A stretch of DNA of 64,000 nt from Lacibacter luteus (GCF_004118265.1 NZ_SDHW01000001.1:1054001-1118000), one strand, 5' to 3'; shown: positions 1 to 8,382, counted from the first letter of the stretch. Notes: a model not told the origin generated them from the sequence alone. Numbers and translations are program-made.

Positions 1-239
1 TTACGCCCAACAAAGTAGAGAAAGTAAAATTTGAATTGCCTGATGTAGCGCATACTTTTCAAAAAGGACATCGCATTATGATACAGATACAAAGCAGTTG
101 GTTTCCGTTGGTTGATCGCAATCCCCAACAGTTTGTAAATATTTATGAAGCCGATGCGAAAGATTATATCAAAAGTAAAATTCAGATCTGGCACGATGCA
201 AAAAACAGTTCGAGCATTGTGTTACCTGTCTTAAAATAA
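1..239 (+). CDS. CocE/NonD-type X-Pro dipeptidyl-peptidase-like hydrolase, C-terminal fragment
   Basis: Open reading frame entering from the left edge (codons in frame from base 3) and ending at 239; only about 78 C-terminal residues are present. They match what I know of the jelly-roll C-terminal domain of X-Pro dipeptidyl-peptidase/cocaine-esterase-like (S15) hydrolases: the GHRIMIQIQSSWFPLVDRN stretch, an N-rich segment and a final strand ending in LPVLK. The catalytic alpha/beta-hydrolase part lies outside the window, so substrate and exact family member cannot be judged. A GH20 gene follows 42 bp downstream in the same direction. Confidence 0.7.
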   Translation, partial: TPNKVEKVKFELPDVAHTFQKGHRIMIQIQSSWFPLVDRNPQQFVNIYEADAKDYIKSKIQIWHDAKNSSSIVLPVLK

Positions 240-281
240 AGTCAACTATTCATTATCATAAAACAAAAAACAAACCAGCAG

Positions 282-1952
282 ATGAAAAGGTTTTTATCGA
301 TCATGCTTGCGTGTTGTACGCTTTGGGCTTCGGCACAGGAAATCAGTATTATTCCTCAGCCGCTCGAAGTAAAGCAACCACAAAAAGGAACCTACACCTT
401 AAACAAAAAAATTACATGGAACAGTAATTTTTCAAACAGCAACGGCGATGCGGTGTTCAATTACTTCGCAGAGTACATGAAGAAGTATTATAACACCGAA
501 GTGGTAGCCACAAAAGGAAAAGCAGACATCACTGTTTTGTCTACACGTATGCCTACAGGTGGTGGGTTAGCTTATCGTTTAAATGTTACTAAGAGCGGCG
601 TCCGCATTGAAGCAAATTTTGACGAGTCAGCTTTTCATGCAGTTCAATCGTTAATTCAATTATTACCTGTTGCTCAAAACGCAACTGCAACTATTCCGTT
701 TGTACAGATTTTTGATAAAGCCCGTTTCGACTATCGTGGTGTACATCTTGATGTGGGCCGCCATTACGAACCTGTTTGGTTTATTAAAAAGTATATTGAT
801 TATCTCGCATTGCACAAGATCAATACATTCCATTGGCATTTGACAGAAGACCAGGGCTGGCGTATTGAAATAAAAAAATATCCTGAGTTAACAACTATCG
901 GCAGCAAACGTAACGGAACCATCATTGGCCGTTATCCCGGCAAAGGCAACGATAACAAACCACACGATGGTTTTTATACACAGGATGAAATTAAAGACGT
1001 TGTTGCTTATGCAAAAAGCCGTTTTGTTGAAGTTGTTCCTGAAATTGAAATGCCCGGTCATGGTAGTGCAGCGATTGCAGCCTATCCATGGTTAAGTTGT
1101 TTCCCCAAGAAAACAACTGAAATTCCCTTGAACATGGTATCGTTGAAAACAGTACAGGAAGCACAGCAAGGCCGCATAAAATTTGTACAGGAAACATGGG
1201 GCGTGTTTGATGATGTGTTTTGTGCAGGTAAAGAAGAAACATTTAAGTTCCTTGAGAATGTATTAGATGAAACAATTGCACTCTTCCCGTCGAAGTATGT
1301 GCATATCGGTGGCGATGAATGTCCGAAGACACATTGGAAACAATGTCCGAATTGCCAGAAGCGCATGAAAGATCTGAACCTGAAAGATGAACATGAACTG
1401 CAGAGTTATTTTATTCAGCGTATTGAAAAGTATCTGAATGCAAAAGGCAAAACCATTATTGGCTGGGATGAAATTCTGGAAGGTGGTTTAGCTCCGAATG
1501 CACAAGTGATGAGCTGGCGTGGTGAAGCGGGTGGTATTGCTGCAGCAAAAGAAAACCATTATGTGATCATGACGCCGGGCAGTCACATGTACTTCGATCA
1601 TAAACAAACAGCAAATGAAGATTCAGTAACAATCGGTGGTTTTACAACGGTACAAAAAGTGTACACTTACGAACCTATCCCGAAAGAGTTACCTGAAAGT
1701 CAGTGGAAGTTTGTACGTGGTGCGCAAGCAAATGTTTGGACCGAATACATGAACAATACAAACAAAGTGGAATACATGATCTTACCACGTATGGCTGCAT
1801 TAAGCGAAGTATTATGGACAGCAAAAGACAAACGCAATGCTGCCGATTTTGAAAAGCGTTTACTCGTTCAGTTTAAACGTTACGATCTGTGGGGAGCGAA
1901 TTACAGCAAAGCATACTTTGACCCGAAGTCGACTGTTGAAGTGAAGAAATAA
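282..1952 (+). CDS. Glycoside hydrolase family 20 beta-N-acetylhexosaminidase
   Basis: 556-residue secreted enzyme predicted to release terminal N-acetylhexosamine from glycans or chitin oligomers by substrate-assisted catalysis. A signal peptide covers roughly residues 1-19 (ends ASAQ). A GH20b-like N-terminal domain (about 20-145) precedes the GH20 barrel (from RFDYRGVHLDVGRH, about 148, to about 520). The family's catalytic pair is visible as D345-E346 in HIGGDECP. FHWHLTEDQGWR and the WxE region near 393 (GWDEIL) are also typical. Length is normal for the family. ATG at 282 is the first start after a stop-bounded leader. It probably acts in the periplasm or at the outer surface. A strong intrinsic terminator follows, so it ends its transcription unit. 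Confidence 0.93.
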   Translation: MKRFLSIMLACCTLWASAQEISIIPQPLEVKQPQKGTYTLNKKITWNSNFSNSNGDAVFNYFAEYMKKYYNTEVVATKGKADITVLSTRMPTGGGLAYRLNVTKSGVRIEANFDESAFHAVQSLIQLLPVAQNATATIPFVQIFDKARFDYRGVHLDVGRHYEPVWFIKKYIDYLALHKINTFHWHLTEDQGWRIEIKKYPELTTIGSKRNGTIIGRYPGKGNDNKPHDGFYTQDEIKDVVAYAKSRFVEVVPEIEMPGHGSAAIAAYPWLSCFPKKTTEIPLNMVSLKTVQEAQQGRIKFVQETWGVFDDVFCAGKEETFKFLENVLDETIALFPSKYVHIGGDECPKTHWKQCPNCQKRMKDLNLKDEHELQSYFIQRIEKYLNAKGKTIIGWDEILEGGLAPNAQVMSWRGEAGGIAAAKENHYVIMTPGSHMYFDHKQTANEDSVTIGGFTTVQKVYTYEPIPKELPESQWKFVRGAQANVWTEYMNNTNKVEYMILPRMAALSEVLWTAKDKRNAADFEKRLLVQFKRYDLWGANYSKAYFDPKSTVEVKK

Positions 1953-1957
1953 ACATT

Positions 1958-1985
1958 CAAGGCACAATATACAAGGCACAAGAAA
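1958..1985. repeat. Degenerate heptad tract
   Basis: Four consecutive 7-bp units in the gap between the GH20 stop and its terminator (CAAGGCA, CAATATA, CAAGGCA, CAAGAAA). The 12-mer ACAAGGCACAAG at 1971-1982 recurs on the opposite strand at 46567-46578, inside another tract of this class. Confidence 0.7.
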
Positions 1986-2018
1986 AAGCCGATGTTCGTA
2001 AATGAACATCGGCTTTTT
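1983..2018 (+). terminator. Intrinsic terminator after the GH20 gene
   Basis: Perfect 15-bp inverted repeat (1983-1997 with 2004-2018) around a 6-nt loop, with an A5 run on the left and T5 on the right. It can act in both directions, but lies 30 bp beyond the GH20 stop and 30 bp before the converging lipoprotein stop. Confidence 0.85.
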
Positions 2019-2048
2019 AATTTAGCTGGCTTTATTAAGCCTATTAAA

Positions 2049-2444
2049 CTACTTCTTTACTCGCATTAATTTCGATTCAACAGACTTCATATGTTCATTT
2101 TCTATGACCATCTCTCGATTGGTCAATTTTATAACTTTAAATTTTACAGGTAGGGGAACTTCATCAATCAGTAGAGAGAGTATGCCATTGGTCAAACTCC
2201 ATTTGCCTTTTAGAGTTCCGGTATTATTCCAGCCTTCAGATTGTTTCGGCTGTTGATCTAAGCCCACTAAGATAAAAGTTGAATCGTTGTTAAGTATCAA
2301 ATCTCTAAACCTTGCAACATTAGAATTTCCATTCTGTTCTTGCACAAATGCGTCAACAGGCCGCCAATGACCTACAATAGATATTTCTTGATTACAGGAT
2401 GTTGTACAAACAAATGATACAATTATTGAAATAAAAACTCGCAT
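2049..2444 (-). CDS. Small lipocalin-like hypothetical lipoprotein
   Basis: About 131 residues if started at the ATG at 2444 (a start four codons upstream is possible but gives a worse signal peptide). A hydrophobic leader ends in the lipobox-like VCTTSC, so it should be a lipoprotein. The mature part is beta-rich with the pattern GHWRPVDA...F.DLILNNDSTF...GKWSLTNGILSL, which resembles Bacteroidota lipocalin-like/DUF-type lipoproteins. I do not recognise a specific family and assign no function. It converges with the GH20 gene and lies downstream of the TlpA cluster on the same strand, separated by 68 bp that contain a heptad tract. Confidence 0.7.
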   Translation of the reverse strand: MRVFISIIVSFVCTTSCNQEISIVGHWRPVDAFVQEQNGNSNVARFRDLILNNDSTFILVGLDQQPKQSEGWNNTGTLKGKWSLTNGILSLLIDEVPLPVKFKVIKLTNREMVIENEHMKSVESKLMRVKK

Positions 2445-2476
2445 TCGATCTAGCAAACAAAAGATTAAAAAGTCGA

Positions 2477-2518
2477 TTCCCTTGTTCCTTGGGTTTTCTT
2501 ACTTGCACCTCCTTACTT
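2477..2518. repeat. Degenerate heptad tract running into a stop codon
   Basis: Six 7-bp units in phase, e.g. TTCCCTT, GTTCCTT, CTTACTT, GCACCTC. The last units overlap the stop codon and final codons of the minus-strand TlpA gene ending at 2513. Confidence 0.65.
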
Positions 2519-3637
2519 CAATATCTCTTCCAGCTTCTTCTCCAGCGCTTCGCCTCTTAAATTTCTTGCAACAACAACACCGTTGGGATCAACGATCATG
2601 TTGAATGGAACAGCTAGTACCCCAAACTGCAGAGCTGCAGCATTTTCCCAACCTTTCATATCTCCTACCTGTGGCCAGGTATAGTTATCTTCTTTTACTG
2701 CCTTGAGCCACTTATCTTTTTTTTCATCGAGCGTTACTCCTATGATTTCAAAATTACTGTTCTTGAAACGCTCATAAGCTTTCACCAGGTTTGGACTTTC
2801 TGCACGGCAGGGAACACACCAGCTTGCCCAAAAATCGATCAACACATATTTTCCTTTAAACGAAGAAAGACTGATCATTTTTCCATCTGCATCAGGTTGT
2901 GAAAAATCAGGTGCAGTTGCACCAACCATTGACCTCTTACCTACTTCGATCATCTCTTGTATTTTTTTCCCACTTTCAGTTTTTAGCAAAGAATCACTAA
3001 GCAATGAAAATGCAGGCAGCGCTTTCGTTACATCCATATCATACCCTAAAAAATTCTTTATTAAATACAACGAAATAGGCGAAGTAGTGTGCGCTTTAAT
3101 AAACTCCATCTCTTCCAATGAAACCAAATCAGCATGCTTTTTTATTATCTCACTCAAAATCTGAGCAGGCTCACTTTGAGACGGATAATTTCTTTTCACA
3201 TCATATATTTTCGCCAGCAATTCATTTATACCTATTAATCTTCTTTTATAAGATTGAAAATCATTCACAACATTCGTCCCGTTAACCTCTGCAAGCGATA
3301 ATGTAGTTTTAGTAGTTACTGTTATTGTTCCTTCATCAAGAAACAGCTCTAGTGAATTTTGTGATAGCGTAGAAACAGAAATACTGTTTTCTGCAACCTG
3401 ACCTACTTCACTTATCCTCAGCAAAGCTTTGATTGGAGCATCAATTGACCCAGTAATAACAAACTTCCCATTTGCAATTGCCACTTCCTTTTCTCTTTCA
3501 CCACTACCCCACCTTAATTTTACATGGTATTTTTTTTCAGAAGAAGGTACAGTGCCAATTATCTTAAATTTTTTCTCCTGAGCTGAACTAATTAAACTTA
3601 TCAGCATTAGAGATATGAACAGAAGCTTAGGCCGCAT
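2513..3637 (-). CDS. TlpA/ResA-like thiol-disulfide oxidoreductase, paralog 1
   Basis: 374 residues: signal peptide (1-19, ends SSAQ), a DUF4369-like beta-rich N-terminal domain (about 22-130), a helical linker, and a C-terminal thioredoxin/AhpC-TSA domain (about 240-374). The active site is WASWCVPC, so the usual CGPC/CEPC dipeptide is VP here. The cis-Pro loop reads AVPFNMIV. Such proteins reduce periplasmic disulfides, for example in cytochrome c maturation, but the DUF4369 branch is not assigned to one substrate. It is the last of three tandem copies; its start lies 5 bp after the stop of paralog 2, implying one operon. Its thioredoxin domain is far more similar to paralog 2 than its N-terminal domain is. 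Confidence 0.9.
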   Translation of the reverse strand: MRPKLLFISLMLISLISSAQEKKFKIIGTVPSSEKKYHVKLRWGSGEREKEVAIANGKFVITGSIDAPIKALLRISEVGQVAENSISVSTLSQNSLELFLDEGTITVTTKTTLSLAEVNGTNVVNDFQSYKRRLIGINELLAKIYDVKRNYPSQSEPAQILSEIIKKHADLVSLEEMEFIKAHTTSPISLYLIKNFLGYDMDVTKALPAFSLLSDSLLKTESGKKIQEMIEVGKRSMVGATAPDFSQPDADGKMISLSSFKGKYVLIDFWASWCVPCRAESPNLVKAYERFKNSNFEIIGVTLDEKKDKWLKAVKEDNYTWPQVGDMKGWENAAALQFGVLAVPFNMIVDPNGVVVARNLRGEALEKKLEEILK

Positions 3638-3642
3638 TTCAT

Positions 3643-4773
3643 TTACTTTAATATTTCTTCTAACTTTTTCTCCAACGCTTCGCCTCTTAAATTTCTTGCT
3701 ACAACAACACCATTCGGATCAACGATCATATTAAACGGTATACCCATTACACCAAACTGTCTTGCAGCTGCGTTTTCCCAACCTTTCATATCACCAACCT
3801 GTGGCCAGGTATAGTTATCATCTTTAATTGCTTTCTGCCATTTGTCTTTTGTTTGATCGAGCGACACACCGAAGATTTCAAAGTTTTTATTCTTGAATCG
3901 TTCGTATGCTTTCACCAGGTTCGGACTTTCTGCACGGCAAGGGCCACACCAGCTCGCCCAGAAATCGATCAAAACGTATTTTCCTTTGAACGAAGAAAGA
4001 CTGATCATTTTTCCATTTGCATCGGGTTGTGAAAAATCTGGAGCAGTAACGCCCACCATCGACTTCTTTCCCACTTCGATCATCTCCTTTAATTCTTTCC
4101 CTTTTTCAGATGTACGCAGCTTTTCACTCAACAACAAAAACATTGGCTCTGCTTTAGCAGCATCCCTGTCCATGCCCAACGCCTGCTCTACCATAAACAA
4201 TGCAACAGGCGATGCCGGATTGTTTTGAACAAATTTCAACTGTTCAACATAAATAAGCGACTGATGCAGGTGATACATATCCATCAGCGTGTTGGTTGCT
4301 TTCATGTTTTTTGTCTGGGCATAATCTGCATACACATCACCAATCTTATTTTCAAGATCCTGCAGACTCTTTGTCTGCTGCTGATATTTGTAATAATCAT
4401 TTACCACAGCAGAGCCTTTTACTTCCGCATCATTCAATCCTGTTTTAGAAGTAATGGTAATAGTTCCTTCATCTAAAAACAACATAAGATTGTTCTTACG
4501 ATATTCAGCCATATCAAACTTCTTACCGGGAGCAGGATTTGCTTCTTCAATGCTGATGGTTGCCAGCATTGGACCACTCACTTCTGCATTGATGGTAAAT
4601 TTTCCATCAACCAGTTTCGCTTCTTCTGCACCGTTGCCGTTATTCCAGCTGAGCAATACGTTGTACTTTTTGGTATAAGAAGGCAGGTTGCCACTAATGG
4701 TAACTTTTTTATCCTGCGCCGTTACAGCAACTACTGTAAACAGGCTGCAAACAAACAAGAGCTGTTTTATCAT
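3643..4773 (-). CDS. TlpA/ResA-like thiol-disulfide oxidoreductase, paralog 2
   Basis: 376 residues starting at ATG 4773. The frame is open further upstream, but MIKQLLFVCSLF at 4773 gives a proper signal peptide, and the longer version would overlap the next gene. Order: signal peptide, DUF4369-like domain (about 20-125), helical linker rich in Q and M, thioredoxin domain (about 240-376) with WASWCGPC and cis-Pro GIPFNMIV. The last 27 residues are identical to paralog 1. Predicted periplasmic thiol oxidoreductase. It starts 10 bp downstream of paralog 3 on the same strand. Confidence 0.9.
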   Translation of the reverse strand: MIKQLLFVCSLFTVVAVTAQDKKVTISGNLPSYTKKYNVLLSWNNGNGAEEAKLVDGKFTINAEVSGPMLATISIEEANPAPGKKFDMAEYRKNNLMLFLDEGTITITSKTGLNDAEVKGSAVVNDYYKYQQQTKSLQDLENKIGDVYADYAQTKNMKATNTLMDMYHLHQSLIYVEQLKFVQNNPASPVALFMVEQALGMDRDAAKAEPMFLLLSEKLRTSEKGKELKEMIEVGKKSMVGVTAPDFSQPDANGKMISLSSFKGKYVLIDFWASWCGPCRAESPNLVKAYERFKNKNFEIFGVSLDQTKDKWQKAIKDDNYTWPQVGDMKGWENAAARQFGVMGIPFNMIVDPNGVVVARNLRGEALEKKLEEILK

Positions 4774-4783
4774 GTACGAAATG

Positions 4784-5869
4784 TTATTTGAATAATTCTT
4801 CGAGGCGCATCTGCAGTTCTTCGCCACGTAAATTTTTTCCGATGATAACACCATCGGGTCCAATGAGCAGGTTCTGCGGAATAGAAGTGATCTTGTAAAT
4901 GCGTGCAGCTTCGTTGTTCCAGAATTTAAGATCGCTTACATGTGTCCATGAAAGTTTATCCTGTGCAATTGCTTCTAACCATTTACCACGGTCACGATCG
5001 AGCGACACACCCAACACCGTAAAATTCTTTGCTTTGAATTTGTTGTAAGCTGCAACTAAATTAGGATTCTCCATACGGCAAGGGCCACACCAGCTTGCCC
5101 AGAAATCGACCAGTACATATTTACCACGAAACGATTGCAGTGAAACAGGGTTGCCCGATGTATCGGCCTGTGTAAAATCAACCGCTTCGTAACCAACAGC
5201 ACCAATGCGGTTTTCTTTTACAATGCTTCCAACCAATCGACCAAAATAACTTTGCTGTGCAGAAGCTGTAAGCTGTGTGAACCGTGTATCCAATACTTCG
5301 GCCTGTTGAAAAAAGCTGTACGTAAAATAAAGCAGCAAAGGTGTTACTGCCGAATTATTATTTGCTGCAACATAGGCATCGGCCCTTGTATTGATTTCTG
5401 TTGCAAGATTGCGGATAAGATTGTACAACGAATCCTGTTTCATTTGCATAGCAGGGTTCGATAGTTCTCTGCCCAACTGATCAAGCTTCATAAAATAAGG
5501 ATCGAAGCTGCCACGGAACTGCATAAACTCATCGTGTATTGCCGAGCCTTTTATAACTGCACGGTTCAATGTATCAATATGCCCGTTTACCTCTACATTG
5601 CCTCCATTCAAAAAAATACCCAGCGGTTGCGAAGCTCCATCAATTGTAATTACATAGATCGCTGCCTCCGGAACTTTGCCTTTGAGCTCAAAGCTTCCTT
5701 TTTTTATAACAGATTCCGCAAGCGTTTTACTTTCCGGACTATCCAGCTTTATGCTCACCTTCGCATTTTCCTGCGCCCCCCTGATGTTTCCTTTAATCGC
5801 AAAAGCCTGTTGTGCCTGCGTTTGCACAGCCACCATCATCAACAAACATATCGTTACAATGTACTTCAT
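4784..5869 (-). CDS. TlpA/ResA-like thiol-disulfide oxidoreductase, paralog 3
   Basis: 361 residues, signal peptide ending QTQAQQ, DUF4369-like N-terminal domain, and a thioredoxin domain with WASWCGPC and cis-Pro SIPQNLLI. It is clearly more diverged than paralogs 1 and 2 but keeps the same architecture and the C-terminal NLRGEEL motif, so it is the older duplicate. Its ATG is only 3 bp beyond the stop of hisIE, so translation is probably coupled to the histidine genes. No functional link to histidine synthesis is evident. Confidence 0.9.
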   Translation of the reverse strand: MKYIVTICLLMMVAVQTQAQQAFAIKGNIRGAQENAKVSIKLDSPESKTLAESVIKKGSFELKGKVPEAAIYVITIDGASQPLGIFLNGGNVEVNGHIDTLNRAVIKGSAIHDEFMQFRGSFDPYFMKLDQLGRELSNPAMQMKQDSLYNLIRNLATEINTRADAYVAANNNSAVTPLLLYFTYSFFQQAEVLDTRFTQLTASAQQSYFGRLVGSIVKENRIGAVGYEAVDFTQADTSGNPVSLQSFRGKYVLVDFWASWCGPCRMENPNLVAAYNKFKAKNFTVLGVSLDRDRGKWLEAIAQDKLSWTHVSDLKFWNNEAARIYKITSIPQNLLIGPDGVIIGKNLRGEELQMRLEELFK

Positions 5870-5872
5870 GAT

Positions 5873-6511
5873 TTATCCTTTATGTGCATGGCGTTCTTTC
5901 AGCACATAGATCACATCCTGCAAAGAAACATTTTTAGCCCTTAACAAAACGATAAAGTGAAACATCAGATCAGCCGCTTCGCCTAAAAACAACTCTTCGT
6001 TGTTATCTTTTGCTTCAATTACAATCTCCGTTGCTTCCTCACCTACTTTCTGTGCAATTTTATTAATGCCTTTATCGAACAAACTCTTTACATAGCTTTT
6101 ACCATCGGTGCTCTTACGACGCAGTTCAATGATCTCTTCGAGATACATTAAAAAATCATCGCTGTGATTTTTTTCGCTCCAGCAGGTATCAGCTCCTGTA
6201 TGACAGGTTGGACCTTCCGGTTCAGCTTTTATCAGCAATGTATCCTGATCGCAATCGAGCAGCACCTGTTTTACATTTAAAAAGTTACCACTCTCTTCGC
6301 CTTTTGTCCACAACCGTTGTTTACTGCGACTGAAGAATGTAACCTTTCCTGTTTCTTCTGTTTTAACAAATGCTTCCTGGTTCATGAAGCCCAGCATTAG
6401 CACTTTGCTGGTTTTATAATCCTGGATGATGGCTGGTACCAGCCCGTCTTGATATTTTTTAAAATCCGGTTTCAACGTTGTTGATTTTTTATTTTTAGTT
6501 GATAGAAACAC
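5873..6511 (-). CDS. hisIE: Bifunctional phosphoribosyl-AMP cyclohydrolase / phosphoribosyl-ATP pyrophosphatase
   Basis: About 200-212 residues catalysing steps 2 and 3 of histidine synthesis. The HisI half (about 15-115) shows the zinc and magnesium motifs DCDQDTLL and GPTCHTGADTCW; the HisE half (about 120-212) shows QKVGEEATEIVIEA and a DLMFHFIVLL helix. Start choice is uncertain: no ATG precedes the conserved core. The candidates are GTG at 6511 and TTG at 6475. The GTG lies inside a periodic repeat tract (6505-6543), so the TTG may be the real start. hisF lies 101 bp upstream on the same strand and a TlpA gene starts 3 bp downstream. Confidence 0.93.
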   Translation of the reverse strand: MFLSTKNKKSTTLKPDFKKYQDGLVPAIIQDYKTSKVLMLGFMNQEAFVKTEETGKVTFFSRSKQRLWTKGEESGNFLNVKQVLLDCDQDTLLIKAEPEGPTCHTGADTCWSEKNHSDDFLMYLEEIIELRRKSTDGKSYVKSLFDKGINKIAQKVGEEATEIVIEAKDNNEELFLGEAADLMFHFIVLLRAKNVSLQDVIYVLKERHAHKG

Positions 6512-6590
6512 GGATAACGCTGATTAAAGCTGATTCAACAGATCAATTCTTTATCCGTTATCATCTGTAAACATCCGTGTCATCTGCGAC
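6505..6590. repeat. Inverted pair of 9-10-bp periodic tracts between hisF and hisIE
   Basis: On the plus strand 6553-6590 holds four units beginning ATC(C/T)G (ATCCGTTATC, then ATCTGCGAC at the end). On the minus strand 6543-6505 holds four related units (ATCTGTTGA ... ATCCGTGTTTC). The two halves face each other, so the transcript could fold into a long imperfect hairpin before hisIE. Confidence 0.65.
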
Positions 6591-6612
6591 TCTATTGTTT
6601 TCCCCCGCAAAG

Positions 6613-7371
6613 CTAAACCCTTACTGCAATATTTCTCGCCTTCAAATACGCTTTCAGATCAGCAATTTCAATTTCTTTAAAATGGAAAATACTGGCAGCC
6701 AATCCCGCATCGGCATAAGCCTGCTCAAACACATCAGCAAAATGCTGCATAGTGCCTGCACCACCGCTGGCAATAACGGGGATGGGCAATTCCTGCGACA
6801 AACGTTTGGTAATATCCAACGCAAAACCTGCTTTTGTACCATCGTTGTTCATACTGGTAAGCAATATTTCACCTGCCCCAAGTTCCACACCCTGCTTTGC
6901 CCAATCGATACATTTCATCTCCGTTTTGGTACGTCCTCCATTGAGGTATACATACCATTCACCGTCTTCCTCCTTCTTTGTATCAATGGCCAGCACACAA
7001 CATTGGCTGCCTGCTGCCAATGCAATATCATTGATGAGTTGAGGATTTTTAAAAGCGGCTGTATTCACACTCACTTTATCTGCACCGGAGTTCAGCAACA
7101 CACTCATATCGTCAACAGTACTGATGCCTCCCCCCACTGTAAACGGAATATTTACATGACGGGCAATACGCTTCACTAATTCGCTTAAGGTTTTGCGCTT
7201 TTCTACTGTAGCTGTAATATCAAGGAACACCAGTTCATCTGCACCCTGCTGTGCATACAAAGCACCCAGTTCAACAGGATCACCTGCATCACGCAGGTCA
7301 ACAAAGTTGGTACCCTTTACCGTGCGGCCATCTTTTATATCTAAACAGGGAATAATGCGTTTTGTTAACAT
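6613..7371 (-). CDS. hisF: Imidazole glycerol phosphate synthase cyclase subunit
   Basis: 252 residues, a (beta/alpha)8 barrel that condenses PRFAR with HisH-derived ammonia to IGP and AICAR. The catalytic acids D11 ([11 protein letters not shown]) and D130 (CVLAIDTKK) are present, as are the phosphate loops FTVGGGI and VIASGGAG. Length is normal. In Bacteroidota hisF and hisIE usually end a his operon; here the upstream his genes are not in the window, since an NlpC gene with its own terminator lies upstream. hisF is therefore likely expressed from the 140-bp region that contains a 16-bp inverted repeat. Confidence 0.96.
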   Translation of the reverse strand: MLTKRIIPCLDIKDGRTVKGTNFVDLRDAGDPVELGALYAQQGADELVFLDITATVEKRKTLSELVKRIARHVNIPFTVGGGISTVDDMSVLLNSGADKVSVNTAAFKNPQLINDIALAAGSQCCVLAIDTKKEEDGEWYVYLNGGRTKTEMKCIDWAKQGVELGAGEILLTSMNNDGTKAGFALDITKRLSQELPIPVIASGGAGTMQHFADVFEQAYADAGLAASIFHFKEIEIADLKAYLKARNIAVRV

Positions 7372-7385
7372 ATTTTTTTCGTGGT

Positions 7386-7450
7386 TAGGTATGCCATATT
7401 TCCAATAGTCTGTAACCCTTCAATCTACCTGTTTAAATATGGCATACCTA
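7386..7450. repeat. 16-bp perfect inverted repeat upstream of hisF
   Basis: Arms 7386-7401 (TAGGTATGCCATATTT) and 7435-7450 are exact reverse complements separated by 33 bp. The element lies 15 bp upstream of the hisF start on the minus strand. It could be a 5'-UTR structure, a repressor site pair, or a very small palindromic mobile remnant; nothing in the spacer decides. Confidence 0.6.
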
Positions 7451-7462
7451 CTGATGCTTAAA

Positions 7463-7490
7463 TAAAAAAGGCTTCAACTTAATTGAAGCC
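7463..7490 (-). terminator. Intrinsic terminator after the NlpC/P60 gene
   Basis: Minus-strand hairpin with 8-bp stem (7483-7490 with 7470-7477, GGCTTCAA type) followed by T6 and an AT-rich run. It is located 21 bp after the minus-strand NlpC stop at 7512 and separates that gene from hisF. Confidence 0.8.
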
Positions 7491-7511
7491 AAGCTTTTGC
7501 AAAGATAATGC

Positions 7512-8186
7512 TTATGGAAGTGGAACAGTGCCCGCAAGCCGTCCTGCTCCAATTAATTTACGGCTCCAGTAGGTTTCGTTCAGATCACTGATCATGACTC
7601 CCCCCGAAGTGGAAGCATGCACAAACTTATTGTTATGCAGATACACACCTACATGCGATACGCTTCCTCTAGTATTAAAGAACACCAGGTCACCTTCACG
7701 CAAATCGCTCATCGGTATCCAGGTAGTACTTTCTTTTTGTTCTCTTGCAGTTCGTGGTAATTGGAGTGCAAACACACCAAACATCAACGTTTGCACAAAT
7801 GCAGAACAATCGATGCCTCGTTGCGTGGTTCCTCCTAAACGGTAAGGTGTACCCCACCATTCGTCGATGAGATTGTAAAGCGATTTATTCTGTAACGCCT
7901 CAACCGGCACATCTAAACGAATAGCATATTTAAACTGCTGTAACGAAAACAATTCGAGAGAAGCACTGTAACCACTGATTTCTTTTGTTTGAAAAGCGGT
8001 GCTGTTATTAACAGTAGAAGAACTGCCCACTTTTGCCCGTTTGTTCTCGGGCTTTACTTCGGGCATTGGTTCGGAAGCGGGTGCTTGTGAAACTGCTGTT
8101 TGCTTTGGCTGAAGCACACTCTTTACCATACTGCAACTACTGAGCAGAATGATGGCTGAGAGGTATGTAAACAAATGTTTCATCAT
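7512..8186 (-). CDS. NlpC/P60-family cell-wall peptidase lipoprotein
   Basis: 224 residues when started at 8186 (MMKHLF; a second ATG follows at 8183). The lipobox LLSSC puts the lipid on Cys18. The NlpC/P60 domain (about 100-224) carries Cys127 in GIDCSAF, His178 in SVSHVGVYL and His190 in KFVHAST, the papain-like triad expected of gamma-D-Glu-diaminopimelate endopeptidases. Between lipobox and domain is a P/E/K-rich linker. A longer frame reaches to 8297, but a good promoter sits at 8211-8242, inside that extension, which supports the shorter start. Likely outer-membrane or periplasmic murein remodelling. Confidence 0.9.
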   Translation of the reverse strand: MMKHLFTYLSAIILLSSCSMVKSVLQPKQTAVSQAPASEPMPEVKPENKRAKVGSSSTVNNSTAFQTKEISGYSASLELFSLQQFKYAIRLDVPVEALQNKSLYNLIDEWWGTPYRLGGTTQRGIDCSAFVQTLMFGVFALQLPRTAREQKESTTWIPMSDLREGDLVFFNTRGSVSHVGVYLHNNKFVHASTSGGVMISDLNETYWSRKLIGAGRLAGTVPLP

Positions 8187-8210
8187 GATATTGAATCTTT
8201 CAACACGGCG

Positions 8211-8242
8211 CAAAAGTAGCGACGCTGCCCTTTTTGAGCAAG
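8211..8242 (-). promoter_or_regulatory. Bacteroidota-type promoter of the NlpC gene
   Basis: On the minus strand the -7 element TACTTTTG (8218-8211) matches TAnnTTTG exactly, and a CTTG box (8242-8239) lies 20 nt upstream. The predicted leader to the ATG at 8186 is about 20 nt. Confidence 0.6.
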
Positions 8243-8382
8243 AAACGAGCCAAATCGTCAATCGTTTAAAGATAAGCTTCTGCTGAAATGCTGACAAATT
8301 TTCACCCGGCCTTTTTTATAAAACGTTCATTTTGTGGATTTCTTATTCCTGTTTTTTCGAATGAGAACTACGAAATTTGACG

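Noticed and set aside
3893-4678. Plus-strand open frames opposite the TlpA genes
   Set aside because: Cys/Ile-rich shadow frames with no recognisable domain, lying wholly across a conserved thioredoxin gene on the other strand.
6577-7179. 200-residue plus-strand frame opposite hisF
   Set aside because: Covers the antisense of the hisF barrel; low-complexity composition and no start signals. hisF has intact catalytic residues.
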